A stretch of 64,000 nt of DNA, taken from CAYPNF01 sp964411985. GTDB lineage: Bacteria; Verrucomicrobiota; Verrucomicrobiia; Limisphaerales; J093. The stretch covers positions 81,545 to 145,544 of the forward strand of contig CAYPNF010000015.1 in NCBI GenBank assembly GCA_964411985.1, given 5' to 3'. Position numbers and translations under genes: made by a program. Positions 23,784-33,562 of this stretch are shown here, piece by piece. The notes beneath the pieces were generated by a model, which saw only the letters and a program-made list of their open reading frames with translations, was not told the origin of the DNA and made no database searches. Position 1 is the stretch's first letter. Each line of letters begins with the position of its first letter.

Positions 23784-26216
23784 ATGGTTTTGCTCAACCG
23801 TCTGCTCATGACCTGTTTACCGAAGCTACACACGTCCGCCAGGAAGGTCTTCGTCTCCGTATCCGTGCTCTCCCTGCTGATCTCTTGGCAACTCACAGCC
23901 GCAAAGGCCTCCCTCGCCCCCCTCGATCAAGGCCCTCTGCAGATCTGGTTCCAAACACCCGCCACCAACTGGGAGACCCAAGCCCTCCCCGTAGGCAACG
24001 GAAGGCTCGGCGGGATGATTTTCGGTGGAACCGCCAAGGAACGCATTCAGCTGAACGAAGACTCGCTCTGGTCAGGCGGCCCTCGCGACGTGAACAACCC
24101 GGCGGCCCTCGCGCATCTCGCGGAAACCCGAAAACTACTTTTCGAGGGAAAACCCGCAGAGGCCATGAACTTGGCTGGAAAGTATCTGATGGCGACTCCG
24201 ATGCAAATTACTCCCTATCAGAGTCTTGGAGATCTACGCCTGGAATTCCCTGGCCACGAAAACGCCGAGGATTACCGCCGAGAGCTGGACCTCTCCACCG
24301 CCACGGCAAAAGTGGCCTATCGCGTGGGGGATGTCGTTTATACCCGGGAGATCTTTGCCAGCCACCCGGACCAAGTCCTGGTCATCAGGATCACCGCCAG
24401 CAAACCAGGCAAACTCACGCTGTTCGCTCTTCTCGACCGAGAGCAAGATTTTCTCCCCGCCGGACGCCAACCCAATAAACTGGTGATGTCAGGCCAACTG
24501 GATCGCGGCAAGGGCATGGATTACCATGTGGTTCTCCTGGCCCAACAGGAGGGTGGGCAGGTGGCTGCCCCCGGGCGCCGCCTGGAAGTCCGTGATGCGA
24601 ATGCCGTGACGTTACTGCTCAGCGCCGCCACGAACTTTGGTGGGCAAGATGCCGAGGACACAGCGGACGAACTCTTGAATGAGGCGGCCAAGAAGTCATA
24701 TCGATCCCTTGCCACCGCGCACCAAGCAGACTACCGCAGGCTCTTTGACCGTGTGAGCCTGAACCTGGGCCACTCCGAAGCGACCCGACTCCCCACCAAC
24801 GAGCGGGTGGCGAGAGTACAAAAGGGGGAGGCAGATCCGCAACTTCTAGCCCTCTATTTCCAATTTGGGCGTTATCTCCTCATCTCCAGTTCTCGTCCAG
24901 GCGACTTGCCCGCCAATCTGCAAGGGCTGTGGGCTCAAGGCATGAACCCGCCCTGGAACAGCGATTACCATCTCAACATCAATTTGCAGATGAACTACTG
25001 GCCAGCTGAACCAGCCAACCTCAGTGAATGCGCCCTTCCCTTGGCAGAGTTGATCCAGTCCCTGCGCGAACCGGGTCGGAAGACGGCCCGCATTCACTAC
25101 AACGCGCGGGGGTGGGTGGCCCACCACATCACCGATATCTGGGGCTTCACAGGGCCGGGTGATGGGCCCCAGTACGGCCTCTGGCCCATGGGCGCAGCCT
25201 GGCTTTGCCAACACCTCTGGGAGCATTACTCTTTCACGGGCGACCAGGAGTTCCTCGCCAAGAAGGCTTATCCGGTGATGAAGGAATCTGCGGAATTCTT
25301 CCTGGACTACTTGGTTCAAGACTCGAAGGGACGTCTGGTGAGTGGTCCCTCCATTTCCCCGGAGAACTCCTACCGGCTTCCCGATGGCACCACCGGAAAC
25401 CTCTGTATGGGCGCTTCGATGGATACCCAGATCATTCGAGACCTCTTCGGTAACTGCATCGAAGCCGCAGAGAGGCTGAAAACGGATGCCGCATTTGCCG
25501 GGCAATTGGCCAACACCTTAAAACGGCTTCCTCCCATCGAAGTGGGGAAACATGGGCAAATCATGGAGTGGTCGGAAGACTACGACGAGCCAGAGCCAGG
25601 ACATCGGCACATCTCCCATTTGTTTGCCCTTCACCCCGGCCGCCAGATCACGCTCCGAGGAACCCCGGATTTGGCCCGGGCGGCCCGGGTGACGCTCGAG
25701 CGACGCCTCAAGAACGGAGGAGGACACACCGGGTGGAGTCGGGCTTGGATCATCAATTTCTGGGCCCGTCTTGGCGACGGCGAGCTGGCCCATGAAAACC
25801 TTGTGGCGCTCCTGCGCAAGAGCACGGCTCCGAACCTATTCGATCTTCATCCTCCCTTCCAAATCGACGGGAACTTCGGGGGAACCGCGGGCGTTTGCGA
25901 GATGTTGCTGCAGAGTCACGCCGGGGAAATCGACCTGCTGCCCGCACTGCCCAAAGCCTGGCCGCAAGGTCAGATCGCCGGCCTCCGCGCCCGAGGCGGG
26001 TTCGAGGTGGCCCTGTCGTGGAAGAATGGCGGTCTTGAGGAGGCTCGAATCACCTCCATTCTGGGGAACCGCTGCCGGATTCACACGCCAGCCCCTGCGG
26101 AAGTGCTCACCACCGGCGAACGAAGCCTGGGAAAGAAAGCGAACCGGCCAGAAAGCAATACCGTGGAGTTCGAGACCAAAGCGGGCACCACCTACCTCGT
26201 CCGACCTCAGCGTTAA
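23784..26216 (+). CDS. Glycoside hydrolase family 95 (alpha-L-fucosidase/galactosidase)
   Basis: About 810 residues from the ATG at 23784 (GTG 23778 and ATG 23808 are alternatives). A signal or anchor segment (VFVSVSVLSLLISWQLTA) leads into the GH95 N-domain LQIWFQTPATNWETQALPVG and LNEDSLWSGGP. The catalytic barrel has ANLQGLWAQGMNPPWNSDYH and HLNINLQMNYWPAEPANL (the Asn pair that activates water), SGPSISPENSYR (acid Glu) and HPPFQIDGNFGGTAG (the Asp assisting the Asn pair). GH95 enzymes invert alpha-1,2-fucosides or related galactosides, in the periplasm or outside. Codon use matches its neighbours. There are no linked transporters, so the glycan target is unknown. It converges on the sensor kinase with an 18-bp gap. 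Confidence 0.93.
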   Translation: MVLLNRLLMTCLPKLHTSARKVFVSVSVLSLLISWQLTAAKASLAPLDQGPLQIWFQTPATNWETQALPVGNGRLGGMIFGGTAKERIQLNEDSLWSGGPRDVNNPAALAHLAETRKLLFEGKPAEAMNLAGKYLMATPMQITPYQSLGDLRLEFPGHENAEDYRRELDLSTATAKVAYRVGDVVYTREIFASHPDQVLVIRITASKPGKLTLFALLDREQDFLPAGRQPNKLVMSGQLDRGKGMDYHVVLLAQQEGGQVAAPGRRLEVRDANAVTLLLSAATNFGGQDAEDTADELLNEAAKKSYRSLATAHQADYRRLFDRVSLNLGHSEATRLPTNERVARVQKGEADPQLLALYFQFGRYLLISSSRPGDLPANLQGLWAQGMNPPWNSDYHLNINLQMNYWPAEPANLSECALPLAELIQSLREPGRKTARIHYNARGWVAHHITDIWGFTGPGDGPQYGLWPMGAAWLCQHLWEHYSFTGDQEFLAKKAYPVMKESAEFFLDYLVQDSKGRLVSGPSISPENSYRLPDGTTGNLCMGASMDTQIIRDLFGNCIEAAERLKTDAAFAGQLANTLKRLPPIEVGKHGQIMEWSEDYDEPEPGHRHISHLFALHPGRQITLRGTPDLARAARVTLERRLKNGGGHTGWSRAWIINFWARLGDGELAHENLVALLRKSTAPNLFDLHPPFQIDGNFGGTAGVCEMLLQSHAGEIDLLPALPKAWPQGQIAGLRARGGFEVALSWKNGGLEEARITSILGNRCRIHTPAPAEVLTTGERSLGKKANRPESNTVEFETKAGTTYLVRPQR

Positions 26217-26234
26217 GGGAGACGATCCCGGAGC

Positions 26235-29200
26235 TCAGGAGGGTGGCGTGGAGTCGAGGACCTCTCGAATCTTCGCCAACAGAACCTCGGCAGAGTAAGG
26301 TTTCTCAAGCCATGGAGACTCCTTGGGCGGGCTCTGTCCTTCCTCAAGCGAGGCAGCGTTGTAGCCGCTGACGAACAGCACCGGCACGGAAGGCTTCAAG
26401 CTCGCGATGGCCGCCTGGGCCTGTCTTCCTCCCATTCGGGGCATGATCGCGTCCAGGATGACCAAGTCGATGCGGTCTTGGTGCTGGCGGAATACCTCCA
26501 CGGCTTCCTGGCCATCCACCGCGACGAGAACGTCGTATCCAGCACGCTCCAGCACGCGTCGCCCGAACGCTCGCACTCCAGGCTCGTCTTCCGCGATCAG
26601 AATTGTCTCGGATCCGCCGGAAAGTCTCTTCTTCTCGGCAGGTTCCACCACGGTGGGGGCCTGTGGCAAAACCGGCAAATAGATCTCAAATCGAGCGCCT
26701 TTCCCTGGCTCGCTGGTCACGTGCAGGAACCCTTCGTGCTGCTGAACGATCCCAAAAACCACAGCGAGTCCCAGGCCCGTTCCTCGATGCTTGGGCTTAG
26801 TCGAGAAGAACGGTTCAAAGATCCGGGACAAGACCTCCGGGCTCATGCCCACACCGTGGTCGGCCACAGCCAACCGCACGAATTCCCCTTCCCTCGCCCA
26901 TTCTGGAACTGCCTTCTCGGCGGAAGCAAACCGAACGTTATGCACCTCCACATCAATGCGCCCCCCCTCTGGCATCGCATCCCGCGAATTCAGGCAAAGG
27001 TTCATCATCACCTGCTCCATCTGGCTCCGATCCACTCGAACATTCGCTGGCGCTGGATCTGCCACATACGCCACCTCGATCGTGGGACCCACCACCCGGC
27101 GGACCAGTTGGAGCATGTCGTTCGCAAGGAGTCCAAGGTTGGTGTCTTGACGCTGCAGGATCTGGCGCCTCCCAAAAGCGAGCAACTGGCGGGTCAGCGA
27201 CGACGCCTTCTGTGCCGACTGCAGAATCTCGTGCACATAGGTTTCGACGTCGGCGGCAGACCCACTGGATTCGAGAGCCAGTTGGGCATTCCCGAGGATC
27301 ACTTGCAGCAGATTGTTGAAATCGTGAGCCACACCCCCCGCCAAAAGTCCAATCGCCTCCATTTTCTGCGCCTGGCGCAGCTGGTCTTGCAGTTGGTGCT
27401 TCTGATGGTCCGCTCTATGCCGTTCGGTCACATCAAGGGAAACGCCAATCAAGCCCCCCAGAGTGCCGTCAGGCTTGTGGAAGGGCGAGAGGCAAGTCTC
27501 AAAAACCAACTCGCCCAAGCGAAACTCGAGTACCATCGGTCGCCCCTGAAGACCGGCGCGGATCCCCGCCACCACCTCAGGATAATCGCGATACAATTCG
27601 AACACCGAGGTCCCAACCACCTGACCAGGCCGAAGCCCCAACGAAGCCAGCCCTTTCCCCTCCGAAAAGACGAACTTCCCCTCCTCATCGATCACGTAGA
27701 GCACGACAGGAGTACTGGTAATCACGCTTCGCAACTGTTCTTCGCTAAGCCGCAACTTCTCCTCCGCCTGCCTCCGCTCCTGTATGTCCTGCTCCAACTG
27801 CAAGGTCCGTTCTCTAACCCGATCCTCCAGGACTTCCGCGTAGCGGGCGATCCGCCGGCGGGTGAACACCGAATACGCGCTCAAGGACAGCACCAGGCAG
27901 AAAAGCAGGCCGAGAACCGGCCAGAAAAAGGGACGCTGCTGGAGAGGTATCGCGGCCACTCGGAATTTCAAGGCGATCGAGGAGAGGGTTTGCACCCCAT
28001 CGATGCTCTGTAAATCGACCGCGACCTCGTAAGGCCCAGGAGCTAGAGTGTCGGTGGGGATCTTCACCAACCCACCCACCGCCTCCTGAACTCCGACCTT
28101 GGAAAGGCCGGAGAGCGAGTACATCATCCGGTATCGCTGAGCCGGCACAACGTTCGAAAACCGCACAACGGGCCGCAACCGCGCTTGGTAAAGGTCGCCC
28201 CGGGTCGTCTGCGGAGGGGCAAGCTCCACAACCATGCGGGCCTCGGCCCGATGATCGGTCGATCGAAAGATCATGTCGTCCACCCCCACCCACCATTGCC
28301 CCCGCTCATCTTTCAGGGCACCCACCAGGTTCCCCTCCACAGGCAATGGCAAAAGTCGAAGCTGTGCCCCCACCTCGTCCTCCACGACCACAATGTTGTA
28401 CCGGGCCCCAAAAGCCAGCGTGCCATCCTGCAGCGTATAGGGATAGCTGACACGATCTCGGTAGGGGTAACTCCACTCCTTGCCATCAAAGTGGCCCAAA
28501 CCCCAAAGTCCACCCCGTTCCCCGTGACAAACCGTCCAAAGTCCGGACCGATTCTCAACAATCCCTGAGAAGGTGTTCCCAAGGGCACCACGAAGCCTCC
28601 TCCATTGACCCGGCTGCTGCGCAGGACGTGACCAGATCAAACCCTTTCGAAAAAGCCAAATGGCACCTGTTCGGTCAACATAAAGCTCGGGAAACTCGCC
28701 ACCGAAAACCGGGCTCTCGATGCGCTCGGAATCTCCGGGGCGCGCGGGTTCGTTGAGACCCGACAACCGGAAGAGAGCCAACCCCGTGCCTGAGACCGGT
28801 TTCCCGAGCATCCAAATGCCGTGCTCGTGGTCCGGCCTCACGTGAGGAAACGTATTCGTCGAGCATTCGGCCATCGCTAACCGGCGCAGCCCGTTGGTGG
28901 ACAGGTAAACCCCGCAGGGCAAACCCTCAGGCGAAAGTCCGTACAACCAAACCTCACCGCCTGCATCGGCGCAAAAACCTCGGATCTCCCCTAAACCAAG
29001 TTCCCCTGCACGATACTCGCGCGAAGGAACCGAATCGACCAAAACCGCCCGATTCGTGTTCCATCCCCAGACGCGCTGCTGCCGATCCACCGTGTAGGTG
29101 AGCCCCGGGTTGGACTGACTTCTCCAAGTCCCACCCGCCATCTGGAAAACCTCCCCCGCGTTGGTAAACCATGAGACCTTCCCCACAGTGAATGCCGGAA

Positions 29201-30320
29201 CTGCATTCCCCGTCTGCTCAATCCAACCATCCAGGTCCTCCTCGGCTCGCACGATGAAATTGGCTCCGACCGCCCAGACCGAGTCGTCTGGCGCGCGCTC
29301 CACCGACTCGATCCATTCGTGCATGTGGAACACCCCTAGCGACACGGACTCAAAACGACCTCCTCGCCACTGCAAGAGAGAATGGTGGCTGCGCGGAGTC
29401 TCTCGCCCAAACGTCAGCAAACGGCCGTCAGGCAAAGGACACAGGTTGTAGGGGGGCCAAGTGGCGGGAGCGTCGGCGTGACGCCAACTGCCGTTCTGGC
29501 CAAAGTACAGGCCTGAGTTGGCACTCACGGCAATCCGACCGTCCGGGAGAGGTGCCGCCGTCCAAAAGGCCTCCACCGATTTCGGTGCCAGACCAGCCAA
29601 AGGCGACGACCAAACGCCGGACTCCAAGGCCAGCATGCCGGAGGCAGTAAGCACCAACGCGCGACCATCCGCCTCCACCATCACGTTGTGGTACTCCAAA
29701 TCCCCCTTCGCCCAGGGCGGCGCCAACTGCAACCATTGACCCTGGCGCAGGACGTCGAGGCGACCACGAGTATCGCCCCCAAAGCTATCCGAACAAAACC
29801 AAATCCCCCCTTCGGAATCCTCCACGATCCGCCGTACACTCGAGGCATCCGGGCCGACACCCGATGGCAACCGCTCGAAACGCCTCGCCTTGGGATCAAA
29901 GACCCCTGCTCCGTGGTCAGTACCCACCCATAATCGTCCCTGCCGGTCCCTCAAGGTACACCGGATGAAATCGCTGGGAAGTCCATCCTTGGAGTTGAAG
30001 TGGCTCCATTCGTAACCGTCAAAGCGATCCAAACCCTGCGAACTGGCAATCCAGACGCTCGCATTGGTCTCAAAAGACAGGTGAACGTAGTCTCGATCCG
30101 AAGGGAGGTTGAATTCCTGGCTGATGACCCTCAGACGCCAACGATGCATCTGGCGATCCGTACCCCGGATGGACTCGGGCCTTTGAGCCATGCAAAGGAC
30201 TGAAAGCCAAATACATGCAAGAAGAAAAACAGGGGCGAAACGACTGCTGGGCCTAACGGGAGACGCCAAGCCTATCCAACACGATCCGACACGGCTGAGA
30301 CATGTTAGGCTTCCGGTCAC
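26235..30320 (-). CDS. Hybrid two-component sensor kinase (propeller-Y_Y_Y-PAS-HK-REC)
   Basis: A 1361-residue one-protein signalling system. An N-terminal signal/anchor (FAPVFLLACIWLSVLCMA) precedes a periplasmic sensor of two-component propeller repeats (WIASSQGLDRFDGYEWSHFN, LWVGTDHGAGVFDPKA) that ends in a Y_Y_Y domain near residue 740 (FSNVVPAQRYRMMYSLSGL). A membrane helix lies near 810 (FFWPVLGLLFCLVLSLSAYSVF). Coiled-coil, a PAS domain, HisKA with VAHDFNNLLQ (His near 998), and HATPase boxes NLCLNSRDAMPEGG and GTGLGLAVVFG follow. A C-terminal receiver has its phospho-Asp near 1290 in LVILDAIMPRMGG and Lys in LEKPYS. There is no DNA-binding output, so phosphotransfer to another protein is likely. 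The nearby fucosidase raises, but does not prove, a glycan-sensing role. Confidence 0.92.
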   Translation of the reverse strand: MTGSLTCLSRVGSCWIGLASPVRPSSRFAPVFLLACIWLSVLCMAQRPESIRGTDRQMHRWRLRVISQEFNLPSDRDYVHLSFETNASVWIASSQGLDRFDGYEWSHFNSKDGLPSDFIRCTLRDRQGRLWVGTDHGAGVFDPKARRFERLPSGVGPDASSVRRIVEDSEGGIWFCSDSFGGDTRGRLDVLRQGQWLQLAPPWAKGDLEYHNVMVEADGRALVLTASGMLALESGVWSSPLAGLAPKSVEAFWTAAPLPDGRIAVSANSGLYFGQNGSWRHADAPATWPPYNLCPLPDGRLLTFGRETPRSHHSLLQWRGGRFESVSLGVFHMHEWIESVERAPDDSVWAVGANFIVRAEEDLDGWIEQTGNAVPAFTVGKVSWFTNAGEVFQMAGGTWRSQSNPGLTYTVDRQQRVWGWNTNRAVLVDSVPSREYRAGELGLGEIRGFCADAGGEVWLYGLSPEGLPCGVYLSTNGLRRLAMAECSTNTFPHVRPDHEHGIWMLGKPVSGTGLALFRLSGLNEPARPGDSERIESPVFGGEFPELYVDRTGAIWLFRKGLIWSRPAQQPGQWRRLRGALGNTFSGIVENRSGLWTVCHGERGGLWGLGHFDGKEWSYPYRDRVSYPYTLQDGTLAFGARYNIVVVEDEVGAQLRLLPLPVEGNLVGALKDERGQWWVGVDDMIFRSTDHRAEARMVVELAPPQTTRGDLYQARLRPVVRFSNVVPAQRYRMMYSLSGLSKVGVQEAVGGLVKIPTDTLAPGPYEVAVDLQSIDGVQTLSSIALKFRVAAIPLQQRPFFWPVLGLLFCLVLSLSAYSVFTRRRIARYAEVLEDRVRERTLQLEQDIQERRQAEEKLRLSEEQLRSVITSTPVVLYVIDEEGKFVFSEGKGLASLGLRPGQVVGTSVFELYRDYPEVVAGIRAGLQGRPMVLEFRLGELVFETCLSPFHKPDGTLGGLIGVSLDVTERHRADHQKHQLQDQLRQAQKMEAIGLLAGGVAHDFNNLLQVILGNAQLALESSGSAADVETYVHEILQSAQKASSLTRQLLAFGRRQILQRQDTNLGLLANDMLQLVRRVVGPTIEVAYVADPAPANVRVDRSQMEQVMMNLCLNSRDAMPEGGRIDVEVHNVRFASAEKAVPEWAREGEFVRLAVADHGVGMSPEVLSRIFEPFFSTKPKHRGTGLGLAVVFGIVQQHEGFLHVTSEPGKGARFEIYLPVLPQAPTVVEPAEKKRLSGGSETILIAEDEPGVRAFGRRVLERAGYDVLVAVDGQEAVEVFRQHQDRIDLVILDAIMPRMGGRQAQAAIASLKPSVPVLFVSGYNAASLEEGQSPPKESPWLEKPYSAEVLLAKIREVLDSTPPS

Positions 30321-30416
30321 GATGAGGACAATATAACCACTTGTCTTATCGGAAGAAAACTACCTTTGATTAAGCCGTAAGCCAGCGGTGATGCACCCCC
30401 ACCACCCCGGCTCCCG

Positions 30417-33071
30417 TCACGCCGACCGTCGTCTTCGGATGAGTCTCCCCAGGAAGAACAAGCCCATGGTGAGAATGCCCAAAGCCAAGGTTCTGGGCTC
30501 AGGAATGGCAGGGACCGTGGCAGGATCCGCAGGCGTCAAGCCGCTCTCCTCGAACTGCCGGGCGGTCTCGAGGACAACCGCACCCGTGACGGGAGTCACC
30601 AGTTGATACCGGGCTCCGACGCCGACCGACTGGCTCACTTGACGACGAGCCAGCAGTCGAACGGCCTCCTCGTTGGCCCAGAGGCGCACCAAGTGGAAGG
30701 AGGCCTCGATCTCCGAGGAAGGCCGGGGTGATTGGGGGCTGTGACCCGCTTCACGGGATACCACCCAACTTTTCCCGCCAGGCGACCACGCAGACGCCAG
30801 GAAAGCCAAGTCCGTCGACAGAGCCGCGAACCGCTCCAACCGCTGGAAGGAACTCATGCCTCCCGACGCTTCCGCAATCCGATTGGGACCTGGCGTGACC
30901 TGAAGGTCCAGGACGGCCGGACCATCCGTCCGACGCTGAAGCCGCTGGTTGAGGAAGTCGATCGATCCTACGATCACAGGTTGAGGAGCATGTACCCAAA
31001 GCAGTGCGCTTCCTGGGTTGGTGGAAGCCAGGTCCCACCCCGTGAGGAGCGCGTGCAAGTTGTCCTGTCCTCCTTCGCACTTAAGGCGGGCCAAGCGCTG
31101 GCCGACCTCTCCAGGCGTCAGCCCGGGAGTATGTCGGATCTGGTCCGATGCTTCGACGAGATGGATCGCCATCCCTGAAGGGAAGTTGGTCATCGCGGCC
31201 GCAAGCTCCTGGAGAGAGTCGGCCATGGCGGCTGATGTATCGACCACGAGCACCAACGTCCTGGGAACCTGCGTCGCTTCAGGCCAGAGGGTCTGACGAA
31301 TCCACTGAGGAGTCGGGCTCCGCGGGTCTTGGGCCCAGGCAGTCTGCCGGTCAGTATCCCTCTGCACGTGGACCGCGGCCGTGCTCTGAGCCATCTCCGT
31401 TTCGCGCGATTCGCCCCGCAACACAAACTTCCCGGGCTTGGGCTCCTCGGAAAGCCAGGTCGCGCTCGAACCTTTGAGCGGTCGAGCCGACTCCACCCAG
31501 ACGCTATGTCGAAACGACTCGGGGATGGTAAAATTCCGCTCCACAAAGGTGGGCCAACGGAATCGTCCCATGCCCGCTTGATCCAGCTGCACCGGAAAAC
31601 TAATGCCAAGACGCACCTTCATGACACCCCCTTGGCGCGGAACTGGGAAGCACTGCATCAACACCTCGTCAGGCCCAACGGTCGTCACCAGGACCGGGTC
31701 TTGTCGTTGTCGAACCACCTTTTCATAAGCCTCACGAACCTCCGCACGTCCCGCGAAAGCGGCTTCCCTCTCCTCGCCATTCACCCATAACGTCAAACGC
31801 GAAACCACACCGCCCTTGGGCAAAAGCAGCTGCGCCCTCGCCTCGCGCTGGACCTCGGAGTCGTTTCGAAACTCCAGCGTCCACTCCGTGTAACCCACGG
31901 CAGCATCGGCTTCCACCACGCTGTCGAGACGGGAACCAACCAGGAACAGGTTCCGTACCCGCCCTCCCACTTGCGCGCCTGCCTGATCGTTATCCCAGGT
32001 CCAGTCGTCCAGCGCGGTAAAACGGCCGCGGCCCATGCGCACTTTCGGCGCAGGAACCGAATTGAAGGGCCTACCGGTAACGCGATAGTAAACCTTTCGA
32101 GCATCCTCGGTTCCGATATCTCGAACCCCAAGAACCCAACCCACCACATCCATGTTCTGTGCGCCTCGCGTGCGCCCGTAGCACAGCCGGAGCAGCAGGC
32201 TTTCATCTCCGAACCGCCGCAAGTACCGAACTTGGCTTGCCGTGCCGGAAAGATCCTCCAGTGTCCCGGTGCTAAGACCCTCAGCCACCTTATGTGCCGC
32301 CATCCGCGTCATCCACACGGGGGCCTCCACCATCACCAAGGCCAGGATGCCCAACGCCATCCCACGCCAGAGCCCAGTCAGGCGTACCAGTGGAGTCACG
32401 CCATCCTGACGCCGATACCACCACCCTAGCCGCAGAGCACAAAAAAGAGAAACCACCGGGGCCAGAGGCAGTAGTCCAAAGCCAAGGTACAGGACCGCCA
32501 CCAAACCCACCGGAGTCAGAGGGAGGAATAGGAAACTGTAAAACAGCGCCACCCCCACCGCGGCACCATGGAGCCAGCCAAGCCATCCCCGGTTCTTCGG
32601 AACCCACTTCTGGTTTAACACCAACCATAGCAGGAGGTTTGCAGCCGGCACCAACCCAACCAGCATGAGGTGAAAAGCCGAGGGAATGGGATCAAAGAAT
32701 GCACCCGCGCACAAGCCGGTGGCAAATTCGAGCCCAATCGTAAACGCCGGCAGGAGCACACCAAAGAAGCCCAGCCAGTAGTGCCTGGAACCAAGCTCGC
32801 GTTGGGGCTGCACAGGCCGGTCAGATGGCAATACCGGAGGCGGAATCTCGGGCCGAGTCTCGATTCCAGGATCCCCCAACCGCACCAGGATTCGCTGAAC
32901 CTCTTCCCGGGTCACGACCTTCACGCCTGCCCGCCGGACCTCCTCATCGACGTGCCGACGCAAGTCCTCCAGGACCTCCGCTGGATCGGCCTCGGCCGCT
33001 TGGAGTTGGCCACGGACCCGGTTCAGGTAGCATTCCAATTCCTCCCGCGCGCTGGTCGTCCATTCAGTCAT
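30417..33071 (-). CDS. HAAS-VIT-vWA membrane protein with PEP-CTERM sorting signal
   Basis: An 884-residue protein overlapping the padR stop by 4 bp. Residues 1-70 are a HAAS-type helical domain (ECYLNRVRGQLQAAEADPAE), the usual partner of PadR regulators. Four to five membrane helices lie between about 100 and 270. A VIT-like domain follows (YTEWTLEFRNDSEVQREARA, ending FPVPRQGG), then a vWA-like domain with LVLVVDTSAAMADSL, where MIDAS DxSxS is degenerate (DTSAA). The C-terminus IPEPRTLALGILTMGLFF then an Arg cluster is a PEP-CTERM exosortase signal. So one chain joins an inner-membrane regulatory module to an exported, sorted ectodomain. No exosortase gene is in the window. The combination is unusual; function unknown. 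Confidence 0.82.
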   Translation of the reverse strand: MTEWTTSAREELECYLNRVRGQLQAAEADPAEVLEDLRRHVDEEVRRAGVKVVTREEVQRILVRLGDPGIETRPEIPPPVLPSDRPVQPQRELGSRHYWLGFFGVLLPAFTIGLEFATGLCAGAFFDPIPSAFHLMLVGLVPAANLLLWLVLNQKWVPKNRGWLGWLHGAAVGVALFYSFLFLPLTPVGLVAVLYLGFGLLPLAPVVSLFCALRLGWWYRRQDGVTPLVRLTGLWRGMALGILALVMVEAPVWMTRMAAHKVAEGLSTGTLEDLSGTASQVRYLRRFGDESLLLRLCYGRTRGAQNMDVVGWVLGVRDIGTEDARKVYYRVTGRPFNSVPAPKVRMGRGRFTALDDWTWDNDQAGAQVGGRVRNLFLVGSRLDSVVEADAAVGYTEWTLEFRNDSEVQREARAQLLLPKGGVVSRLTLWVNGEEREAAFAGRAEVREAYEKVVRQRQDPVLVTTVGPDEVLMQCFPVPRQGGVMKVRLGISFPVQLDQAGMGRFRWPTFVERNFTIPESFRHSVWVESARPLKGSSATWLSEEPKPGKFVLRGESRETEMAQSTAAVHVQRDTDRQTAWAQDPRSPTPQWIRQTLWPEATQVPRTLVLVVDTSAAMADSLQELAAAMTNFPSGMAIHLVEASDQIRHTPGLTPGEVGQRLARLKCEGGQDNLHALLTGWDLASTNPGSALLWVHAPQPVIVGSIDFLNQRLQRRTDGPAVLDLQVTPGPNRIAEASGGMSSFQRLERFAALSTDLAFLASAWSPGGKSWVVSREAGHSPQSPRPSSEIEASFHLVRLWANEEAVRLLARRQVSQSVGVGARYQLVTPVTGAVVLETARQFEESGLTPADPATVPAIPEPRTLALGILTMGLFFLGRLIRRRRSA

Positions 33072-33427
33072 TTTCCCGCTCCTTTCTCACGCAAGACCCG
33101 GATTCCTGCGTTGAGAGACTCTAGGTATTCCCTCATCCATTCCATCATCTTGAGTCCCTCCGGCGTTAGCGAATAGTACTTTCGGGCTGGACCTTCGTTG
33201 GACTCCTCCAAGCGGGTCTGCAGCAGACCCTGTACCCTGAGCCGGGAAAGGAGGGGGTAAATCGTGCCTTCAGTAACTCCCAACCCAGGAACGTCGACGA
33301 GTGTCTTCACCAGGTCGTAGCCATACCGCTCCTTCTCGACCAGGGCGTTGAGAATGCAGTACTCCAGCATCCCTTTCCGCACCTGAACGGTCCAGTTGTC
33401 GAAAAAGTCCTGGGAAGGGACGCTCAT
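33068..33427 (-). CDS. PadR-family transcriptional regulator
   Basis: A 119-residue winged-helix protein: MLEYCILNALVEKERYGYDL, then GVTEGTIYPLLSRLRVQGLL (recognition helix region) and the wing RKYYSLTPEGLKMMEWM. The short C-terminal helix is that of the small PadR-s2 group. Its TGA overlaps the ATG of the HAAS-VIT gene (ATGA), so the two are co-translated. A perfect 19-bp palindrome 40 bp upstream of its start (33467-33485) is a probable autoregulatory operator. The inducer is unknown. Confidence 0.93.
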   Translation of the reverse strand: MSVPSQDFFDNWTVQVRKGMLEYCILNALVEKERYGYDLVKTLVDVPGLGVTEGTIYPLLSRLRVQGLLQTRLEESNEGPARKYYSLTPEGLKMMEWMREYLESLNAGIRVLREKGAGK

Positions 33428-33466
33428 GAAGGGGCAAAGGCGTTGCTAGATCACTAGATAGTCTAC

Positions 33467-33485
33467 TACTATGTAAAACATAGTA
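33467..33485. promoter_or_regulatory. Putative PadR operator
   Basis: TACTATGTAAAACATAGTA is a perfect inverted repeat (8-bp arms, 3-bp spacer) 40 bp upstream of the padR start, containing the ATGT...ACAT core common to PadR-family sites. A nearby direct repeat CTAGATCACTAGAT (33447-33460) may belong to the promoter. The assignment to this PadR protein is inference from position. Confidence 0.65.
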
Positions 33486-33562
33486 CACACCCAGCGACCA
33501 CGCAAGAAAAGAAATCGCAAACGCCGCCACCCGGCGAAGCCAGGCTGATACCGCCGCAGCCT

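Noticed and set aside
26478..28013. 511-codon open frame on the plus strand
   Set aside because: Antisense to the kinase and receiver domains of the hybrid sensor kinase; His/Gln/Arg-rich without any motif.
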